A DNA stretch of 64,000 nucleotides, taken from positions 1,736,001-1,800,000 of the forward strand of contig NC_059416.1 of NCBI RefSeq assembly GCF_905220565.1, read 5' to 3'. The notes under the pieces were generated by a model, which was given only the letters and a program-made list of their open reading frames with translations, had not been told where the DNA came from and made no database searches. The translations under genes and the position numbers were made by a program. This document shows, in pieces, positions 55,909 to 64,000 of the stretch (the first letter of the stretch is position 1; each line of letters starts with the position of its first letter). The stretch comes from Melitaea cinxia (taxonomy: Eukaryota; Arthropoda; Insecta; Lepidoptera; Nymphalidae).

Positions 55909-56620
55909 GATATTATATTATTTAAATTAATTTGTTTACTTTATTAACATGGTGAATTCGATTTGTAATGACATCTATTTGTAGTAAAAAATCTTGGAAA
56001 TAATTTAGCTGAAATATATTGAAAAGACATTATTAGAAGAAATTAATGTACCATACAATATTAGTCCAAAAAATATATTAGTATTAAAATTCCCATACTT
56101 TAGAAATAAGCAAACAGAAAATACAAAAATAAATAATTATGCGTAGAAAATTTACTTTAATACAAAAATTAATTTAATTAGATTAACTTATTTTAACAAA
56201 AATATTGATAATTAAAGACAGCCGTTTCAGAATACGCGGCCTTGCTCGTCTTTGTGGTCGTGTGAAGCTGATTAAAAAAAATTAGCTACGTACAGAGTAG
56301 AAGACGTTGGAACAGTGTTGCTAGCGTTATAAAGTGGATGATAAACATTATGGTTTAATAGAATAAAAATAAATTACTTGAAAATTGACTTATCCTTTGT
56401 AGCTTTGTAAGCTTGGGTACAATACAGTGACTTCAAAAAAAAATTAAATTAAAAAAATATATACACATACAATTTGCTTACTGTGATGCATTTATATTAG
56501 TGATCTTCTGATCCATTTCAGATGACAACACTCGTGCGTTAGAAACCTAATTTGTGGTAATTAAAAGCTGTTAATTCAAATACGAATACGAACAGCGAAG
56601 ATGTGATCCACCTAATGATA
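55909..56620. other. AT-rich spacer
   Basis: Nothing recognised. Confidence 0.5.
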
Positions 56621-56882
56621 ACTGAGGTAGGGCACAGCACGAATTTCCTGCTCAAAATCTGGAGCAGCCCGACTGGGGTAATACCTCGACCTTACAAAAG
56701 ACCACAGCTAAATAATACTGCTTTTAAGCTGTATTGTGTTCCTGTTGGTGAGTAAGGCGACCAGAGCTCGTGCTCGTGCGCTTGCGATGCCTCTGGTGTT
56801 GCAGGCAACTATAAGCTACGGTAATGTCTTACCATCAGGTGAGCCGTACGCTTAATTGCCGACCTAGTGATATAAAAAAAAA
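56621..56882 (+). repeat. Family 1 retroposon with a small internal deletion
   Basis: Full ends. About 35 bases are missing where other copies read tgggggattggggattggg, replaced by a short gctcgtgctcgtgc motif. Confidence 0.9.
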
Positions 56883-59615
56883 ACCTTCAAAACGATTGTA
56901 TTATAACAAAGAAAACATACTTGCGAATCGAATTCTAAAAGGAAACTTACTAGTGATTATATTTTAAATATAAAACCTCTTTTAATCTTACAAAGTTATC
57001 TAAATAAAACTATGAGCTTTCTAAAATAATTTTGACTATATTTAGCAAAAACTCAACATTTAATTAATCTTGTGAAGAAATTAATTTTAATAATTAAATA
57101 AATAACTCATTATATCGTATTCATAAAATAATGATCAAAAAATCATTGTGAAGATGTGGTGTTAGTAAGAACTAGTGTCTTGTAAACATTTTATTTATAG
57201 AATTTAATAAAAGTAGGGACAAGATATATCAAAAATTAAGAAATTAACGTAGAAACATACCTTTTATGTAAATTTAATTATTAAATTTAATTTATCTTCC
57301 CTCATCCACAGCTAAATTGTAATACCTTTCTCTTGTAAGATATGTAACAAAATGTTTACAAACGCTCGATAAAATATAGCATATAAAAATTATTCATATT
57401 TTATTAAATGATGACTGTGCCTCCGTGCCTACTAGCACTTCAATAAATTGCACGTTTTAATATTAATAAAATATACACTAAGTTATTATTCCTTATTAAA
57501 AAACGGTTTGTTGTATAATTATTTTAAAATTACGCATTAATTGGTTACATTCCATCCATTGGTTAACGTTAAACGCATTAACCGAACAAACCATTGGATT
57601 CGTTTCATTCAGAAGCTAACAGTTTAACCATATTTTGTTGTATTTTTTTATTTATAAAAATTATATTAATTTTAATTTAATAAAAAAGTGAATGTGTTTT
57701 TGTATTGTCTAAAAGCGCTGGTCGCATTCCATTATCATTTATATATATAATGGTCTAGTTAATTAAGATTTTAATTAATATTTAATGTAGTTTTAAATGT
57801 ATTATACCAAAAAGAACACCAAAAATCATTGTAAATCTATACTTATGATATTAATTATAACGTTTTCTAAATATCTTAGCAAAAGTATACGCATTAAGTT
57901 TGAGCGTATTTTAAAGTACTCGGCGTATATTGTACATAGGCTTTTTTCAATCTCGCGTTCGTGTAAAATACTAAATTAACAATAAAATTATAATAAAAAC
58001 TATAATTAGTGTTATCATAATTATTATTTTTAAAAAATAAAATATTTATAAAACTGTAACTATGACTGAATATAGTTTTTATAGGTTTCTTTCCTACAAA
58101 TATGTAAATACTGATATTATTAGATTAGATTATATTATAAATTTTAAAATGACAACGACAACTGTAATTCTAAATAAATTTAGATTCTCACATTAGAATT
58201 CTCATTAATAAATTAGTAAATAAATATAATATGAAACCATTGCCGATATTAGATTAAATTATAAATAATGGAATTTATTGATATTTTGAACAATAGATAC
58301 AAAAAAAAAATTAAAACATTTAAATTTTTCATTTCGTTCACTTGAAATGTTTCATATATTGTCTTCCAAAGTGCATGTGATGTTATATGTAAACTTAGTG
58401 TTTATTAGTTTCATTTAACAATATTTCATTTTATTTTACTTTCTCTCATATAAATTTAGTTTCATATTAAGCTGCCAAGTAATATATTTTATTAGTTTTA
58501 AAAGATTTTAATGCAGAGTAACGCGTAGATGTATTTGTATGTGGAATCCCACAGTTTCGCTACGAGCCCTTGCGATCTGTGACGATTTTACATAAAATAA
58601 AATAATAATTATTATTTACGAAAATATATTTGAAAGAGTATAATCTTTTTAATATATTTTCCAAAACTAATTATAATTGAATGCAATAATTTTTATTAAT
58701 GATTACCTATATAAGTAAATTTTCATAATATATATTTTAAAAAAAAGTTTTTCGATATAAAAAGTTCTGTACAGTTCGAAAATGTATAAATATGCGTCAT
58801 ATTTAAATATTAACCGAATAGTCAGTTTCTATATTATAAACAAATTTGTTTTTTTAGATTAATAAATAGTATATTCTATATATTATAATAATATAATTAG
58901 CGACTTGTTCCATAAAATAAAAGTTATAATCTATAATAATTTATATTATAATAGTTACCAGAGTTTAGCAATTTGTTGAATATTATTATTTTTAAATGTT
59001 TCGATGAATTATTATTATTTATGTTGTTGTAATTGATTTTATTTTAATCGTCTAATACGATAAAATTATTATTATTGACTCGAAAATCGTAAATCAAGAA
59101 ATATACGAAGTACCAAATATACAAGTTTTGATCTTTATAAATTGTTTCATTTGCCCGATTTTTATAATATATTATTATGGACAGTTTCAAATACAGTTTA
59201 CACACTGCATTATACTAGCATTATAACAAAGTTTGAGTGTTTGTTTACACGAGTTAATCTCAGTGGCTATCTCTTAGTAGCTGACATCGACGTGTTGGGT
59301 TGAATTTTAAATTTTATCTTTCATAAGAAAATGGCTCTTAATAGGCCAGTAAATACATACTCTCAAGGCACACTACAGCATAGCTATTTGCTCTTTTTTT
59401 CGTTAGGTACATTTTTTTATTGATGAATGTAACGTCAATCTGAGAAATTCATAGATGAACGAGTGAGAGACAACTCAAAATAACTACAATATAACGTTTT
59501 GTCAGCGTGTATATAAATATATTAATTTAGAGTAATTCTACTTACCTACAATAACAATTATTCTTCTCCTATATATATATTCTTCTGAAGTTTTTAAATA
59601 AAAGAAATATAATAG
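56883..59615. other. Long AT-rich intergenic stretch
   Basis: 2.7 kb with no recognisable gene or shared repeat. An imperfect inverted pair (tccattggtt / aaccattgga) lies at about 57556-57598. It may hold distal regulatory DNA or extended 3' UTR of the receptor, which cannot be judged here. Confidence 0.5.
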
Positions 59616-59757
59616 TCACCAACAGGAACACAACATTGCTTGAACACAATGTTATTTAGCTGTGATTTTCTGTAAGGTCGAGGTAGTGGGTACTACCCCA
59701 GTCGGGCTGCTCCAGATTTTGAACAGGAAATTACCTGCTGTGCCCTACCTCAGTTAA
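59616..59757 (-). repeat. Family 1 retroposon, 5' half only
   Basis: Minus copy with the 5' end (gccctacctcagtta) at the right. The 3' half and A-tail are missing, so it was probably deleted after insertion. Confidence 0.85.
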
Positions 59758-59927
59758 TTATTGCCGATATTAGATTAATACTGATATTACTTATGCACGT
59801 ACATTCATTTCTGCGATTTATTTTTATATATAATGCAAATAAGATTTTATTAACTAAAAGCATAATATCATAAATAAATACCCTTAGCCTTCATGGAATA
59901 AGTTCGCATACAAGAGGGCGGGTTTTG

Positions 59928-59982
59928 ATTGGTGTGAACCAATGAGACAAAGTGTATCATATTTATTATAAGTACACTTTGT
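59928..59982. repeat. Two adjacent short inverted repeats
   Basis: attggt-gtga-accaat (59928-59943) is followed by acaaagtgta (59947-59956) and its perfect inverse tacactttgt (59973-59982), with a 16-base AT-rich loop. The first includes CCAAT-type boxes on both strands. No gene start is evident nearby. Confidence 0.7.
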
Positions 59983-60219
59983 AGGAACGAGAAGGAAGTG
60001 ACGTTAGCAGTTCATCATATTATTTTTTCTTCGCACAAATGGTAGGAAATACTGAGTTATCGTGACTTAATATTTATGGCTCGTTGAAATTACAACTCAT
60101 CGTTATGGAGGAGAGGAGAATGGTTTTTTTGTTTTGACAGATTTTGTTAACGGTCTCTCAGTTGCTACCTAGATATATACGAGAATTTATCGTATCTAAC
60201 ATACTTATGTAACATACTT

Positions 60220-60330
60220 ATCCGAAAACTCGCATTGGAGCAGCGTGATGGATTAAGCTCTGATCCTGCTCCTACATAGGGAAAGAGGCCTATGCCCAGC
60301 AGTGGCATATTAAAGGCCGAAACGTAACAT
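60220..60330 (+). repeat. Family 3 SINE tail fragment
   Basis: gcattggagcagcgtgatgg through gaggcctatgcccagcagtg. Confidence 0.78.
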
Positions 60331-60337
60331 ACTTATG

Positions 60338-60384
60338 CACGAACTTGGGGAGGTCTATATCCAGCAGTGGACGATAGGCTGAAG
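60338..60384 (+). repeat. RTE-like LINE terminal scrap
   Basis: cgaacttggggaggtctata and agcagtggacgataggctga: the last ~45 bases of the RTE-like element. It lies against the family 3 tail. Confidence 0.7.
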
Positions 60385-60445
60385 TGAAGTGAACTGTGAA
60401 CATACATATATGTTGGATACGATAATTCTACAGTAAAAGAAAAAG

Positions 60446-60698
60446 GTTTTTTTTACATATATAACTAAGTCGGCAAACAAGCGTATGGCTCACCTGATGG
60501 TAAGCGATTACCGTAGCTTATTAACGTTTGCAAAACCAAAAGCATTGCAAGCGCGTTGATGACCCTGTTCCAATTCTCCAAGAGGTCTGGTCACCTTACT
60601 CAAAAGGACAGTACTGCTTGAAACCAGTATTATTTAGCTGTGATCTTCTGTAAGGTTGAGGCACTACACCAGTCGGGCTGCTGCGTTACCTCAGTTAA
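60446..60698 (-). repeat. Family 1 retroposon
   Basis: Minus copy. Lacks ~20 bases near the 5' end (gctgctgcgttacctcagtt). Confidence 0.87.
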
Positions 60699-61344
60699 AG
60701 CATATTTAATTTATATGTTAAAAAAATTGTACTTATATATCTAATCTTATTAATTTAACGAAAAAATTCTGTTTTTTGGATGTATCAATCTCAAGAGTTC
60801 GAGAAAACATTTTTCATATTAGATATTGAAATTTCTTTTTATTTGTTTTGACCGTATATTTGTTTCTAGATTATGAAAATACGATCCTACATAACAATGT
60901 TCTCCATCGCGATCTGTCGAGACCTTGAAAGAACATCTTAAAGAGAATAATATAATATATTATCCACACGTTAATATAAAAAAGGTCATATTTCCGTTTG
61001 TCACGCCCGTGACTTCAGAAAGATATCACCAATTACATTTGTCTTTTTTTCCAAAGTATTCTCTAATCCTGTGACGAAGGTACTTCAAAGTGAATAACTA
61101 AGAAAAATTGCAAATAAAATTTGATATTTAATTTAAAAGAAACCTTGTGGTGTCCAGGGACACCAGATTGGAACGAAGTTCCTAATTATAAAATATTAAT
61201 TTCAAGTTCTATTCGAGGTATATAGAAAATAAAATTATTCGAGTATACATTTTTTATAATAATTTTTTTATCTATAAAAATACTGTACAAAATTATCTTA
61301 ATACCTTTATTTTATTTACAATGATTTATAAAAATTATAATAAC
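60699..61344. other. AT-rich spacer
   Basis: No gene. 61150-61190 (gtgtccagggacaccagatt) is a small palindrome-like motif. Confidence 0.45.
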
Positions 61345-61546
61345 TAGCCGACCCCACACACGTTATTTTGCCATATATGTCATTAACCCCCTTAATTCCC
61401 CCCTTATAAATTAGGGTTATAGAAAATAGATGTTGGCCGATTGTCAGACCTACCCGATATGCACACAAAATTTCATAAAAATCGGTCCTGCCGTGTCGGA
61501 GGGGTATGTAACTAGCATTGTGACACGAGAATTTTATATATAAGAT
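61345..61546 (+). repeat. Family 7 repeat
   Basis: ctagccgaccccacacacgt head, gacctacccgatatgcacac, and gacacgagaattttatatat tail. Shorter than the 53585 copy. Confidence 0.8.
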
Positions 61547-62020
61547 TATCTAATGACATCACACATCTATATGTGATAGCTTGTTATTAGCTTTTTTTTT
61601 ATTCATATTCTGTATGAGTTATAGTTATAATAAGCTGTAAGCTATCCAAATAAAATAAAATAAAATAAAAAAATAATAATAGCAAACTGCAATAATAATA
61701 ACAGTCATCACGTAGACTATACATTAGACACTATAGCAACCGTACACAGACAAAACATTTTTTTTTAATTATCGTTTATAAAAGTAGTAGTAATACGCGA
61801 AATATTAAAATAAAAAGCAACAAAAAATCACTAAGGTTTCAACCTGTGCTATCTTAGTCTAATTATACACATTCATTATTTATAACGGTTACAGACAATT
61901 TTCAAATTCTTTTAATAAGAAAATACGACAAAAATTAAAAAATAAAAATAAAAATCTTACGTTTTCGTTCCAATAACTTAAAACTCATTTACAATTCAAG
62001 TCTATTCATTTGCAAAACAG
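61547..62020. other. AT-rich spacer with an (AAAAT)n run
   Basis: A short pentanucleotide run at about 61648-61672. Nothing else. Confidence 0.5.
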
Positions 62021-62398
62021 AATAATTTTGTTTGCTGGTAAACGAAAAAAACCGACTTCAATTACATCGACAAGTAATACGACGTAGGTAGACGAAAAAA
62101 ATAGTCAAGTTAATACGCATTATCAAAGATTACTCCAAAAGTTGTAATCAGATCTCGATGAAATTTAAGTGTGGCCACATGATAAACATCGGCATTCGAT
62201 TAAATTAAAAATCATCAACACCCAGTACAAAGTTGTGCGGATTTTCGAGTTTCCCTCGATTTCTCAGGGATTCCATCATCAGATCCTGGTTTCCTTATCA
62301 TGGTACCACATCAGGGCTATCTGTTTTCCAACAAAAAAAAAAAAGAATTATCAAAATCGGTTCATAAACGATGAAGTTATCCCCGAACATACATTAAA

Positions 62399-62429
<31 letters not shown>

Positions 62430-62473
62430 TATACGGTTGAATTGAGAAACCTCCTCCTTTTTGAAGCCGGTTA
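62021..62473 (-). mobile_element. Family 5 MITE, full length
   Basis: About 450 bp, minus, with ends aaaccgacttcaattacatc and cctcctttttgaagccggtt. An (AT)n run of about 34 bases (62406-62431 and flanks) has expanded inside it. Confidence 0.82.
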
Positions 62474-63234
62474 GAAAATGTCTGTCTGGTCAATTAAAAA
62501 TACGAATAGACATTTCCAAATTCGGTGCGAGTGAAATCGCGAGCAAAAGCTATACTTCAGTGTTTGTTTTAGGATACGTTTATATCTATCGGACTTTTCG
62601 AAACAGTCCAAACTTATCCTAAGCGTGTATTCGCTATCAACCCGAGCAATAATCAATAACAACTATAAGTTTCACCAAACAACCACATTCAGTTGTGACA
62701 CTGTTCAAGATCATACACACGGTCGGTTAAATTGTATCATGGATAATTGTAATTATTAGGTGTATTAAATAATTTATTTCTATTTTTATTTATTTATTTA
62801 CACTCTTTATTTACACATTGTACATTAAATAGGATTTACATAGCAACATAAAGAGGAGATACAAGAAATGTGGCCTTATCGCTAAAACAGCAATCTCTTC
62901 CAGGGGACCTTAGGAGGATAGCTATAAAAATATTTTCTATAATTAGAATTATTGTGTGAATATTACGAATTAGATATACAAAAATAAATAAAAATATATG
63001 TCGGCACCTATGCTGTCCTAGGCAATTAGCAAGAGATTTATAAACAACAGATGCATGAATCACGCCACCTAGCGCATCGTTCGATAGTCACCTATCCTCA
63101 CTCATTCTATTACTCGAGTCATTCTGATGTGCATAAGACGATCGGTGCAACCGCAGTCCGCGGCTAAGGTAGTCTTAGCTTCTCTATCTTGCGTTACCTT
63201 ACATTCTTATTAACCAGTGTGACCATGTCTTCTA
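62474..63234. other. Intergenic, nothing recognised
   Basis: Slightly GC-richer at 63060-63200, without recognisable coding or repeat features. Confidence 0.45.
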
Positions 63235-63445
63235 TCAGATGTACATGATAACAACCGGGACCGAAGGCTTAACGTGCTCTCCGAGGCACGGTGGGGAGTC
63301 CCACAAGGGCTGCACAAACACCCAGACCAAGACAAACACCTGTATGGCCAATACAAATGTTTGTCATGTGCGGGGATCGAACCCGCAAGCGCCAGCGCAA
63401 TAGGTACAATCCATGGCTGTAACCGTTGCGCCAACGCGGCGTCAC
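63235..63445 (-). repeat. Family 3 tRNA-derived SINE, good head
   Basis: The best-preserved head of this family: on the minus strand, gcgttggcgcaacggttaca (A-box side) and tgcgggttcgatccccgcac (B box). It is followed by the constant linker and atgtacatgataacaaccgg. The small ORFs on both strands are by-products. Confidence 0.88.
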
Positions 63446-64000
63446 ATATACATCTATTGCAATTTAAAAAATTACATTTACATTATATATTTTTACAATA
63501 CAAAGTTACAAAACAAATTATTTACAAGTAGTCATGGTATTGTCATGCGAAAACTGACAACAGACCAGAATTGTTTCAAATTTCGCTTTTTTGGGTAAAA
63601 ACCAATCAGTTTTTCCTGTCAGTAATGAAAAAATGGCCATGTTTATTTTTTGCCCGAATAAACTTTAGCCAAATTTCAAACATATAAGTTCTATTCAGAA
63701 ATAATATTTTTCATGATAGTATACAAGATAGGTTTTACCTGAATTCCTATATTTTAGGGTTTTAATTTAGTTGACGTTAATAAAATTAAGAACATAAGAA
63801 AATATTGCTACGAAACCGAAAACAAAGCTTCAAATTATTTTGTGTACAAACAAAAGAGTCGAGTTTTTAATATACTTTCGAATATAACCCTTTAATAGAG
63901 TTGTTACAGTAATAAGTATTCTTTTTAATGAGTTTCATTTCATTAAAATACGAAATCAGAAATTTATTTCAAAGTCATAATAATTAAAACTTTCTATTAA
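63446..64000. other. AT-rich window end
   Basis: No gene or shared repeat recognised up to the window edge. Confidence 0.5.

Noticed and set aside
63360..63445. tRNA gene candidate
   Set aside because: A and B boxes are good, but the same head plus linker and tail recurs as family 3, so it is a SINE head.

Overview
The window is AT-rich insect nuclear DNA, almost certainly from a moth or butterfly (Lepidoptera). Three things point there: a complete single-exon ommochrome-binding-protein-like gene, the last four coding exons of an insect biogenic-amine receptor, and a dense load of short interspersed repeats of lepidopteran type. Only two host protein genes can be supported. Everything else is introns, intergenic DNA and transposable-element debris. 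No CRISPR array, rRNA gene or convincing functional tRNA gene was seen. Family numbers 1-10 below are my own labels, made by comparing copies inside the window; none was checked against a repeat library.

Layout. 1-2.5 kb: repeats, then the minus-strand ommochrome-binding-protein-like gene (1356-2243). 2.5-32 kb: no host gene found; a mosaic of at least ten repeat families. It includes a fourfold 122-bp tandem array made from the 3' end of an RTE-like LINE (9281-9768), a 5'-truncated non-LTR fragment nested in a tRNA-derived SINE with a 10-bp target duplication (24002-24274), a possible LTR relic with a tRNA-Trp-type primer site (about 24.9-25.05 kb) and a 19-bp minisatellite (26331-26500). 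32389-38342: a structurally complete but inactivated Ty3/Gypsy LTR retrotransposon with two 446-bp LTRs, a 4-bp target duplication, gag, and protease, reverse transcriptase, RNase H and integrase regions, broken by several stops, frameshifts and lost key residues. 38.3-46.8 kb: more repeats.

46812-54974: four plus-strand exons of a class A GPCR, best matched from memory to the alpha2-adrenergic-like octopamine receptor. They cover TM5, a long third intracellular loop, TM6, TM7 and the C-terminus. Exon phases join without error (0, 2, 0). TM1-TM4 exons were not found and probably lie before the window or behind a very long intron, so much of 2.5-46.8 kb could be intron of this gene. Poly(A) signals follow the stop. 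55-64 kb: downstream AT-rich DNA with further repeats.

The most notable structures are: an inverted pair of about 0.2-kb repeats carrying a nearly identical tRNA-like cloverleaf, flanking receptor exons 1-3; the tandem RTE 3'-end array; a short-repeat family that shares its 3' tail with that RTE element; and a perfect CTCF-like inverted motif in the Gypsy LTR. I saw nothing that amounts to a wholly new multi-gene system.
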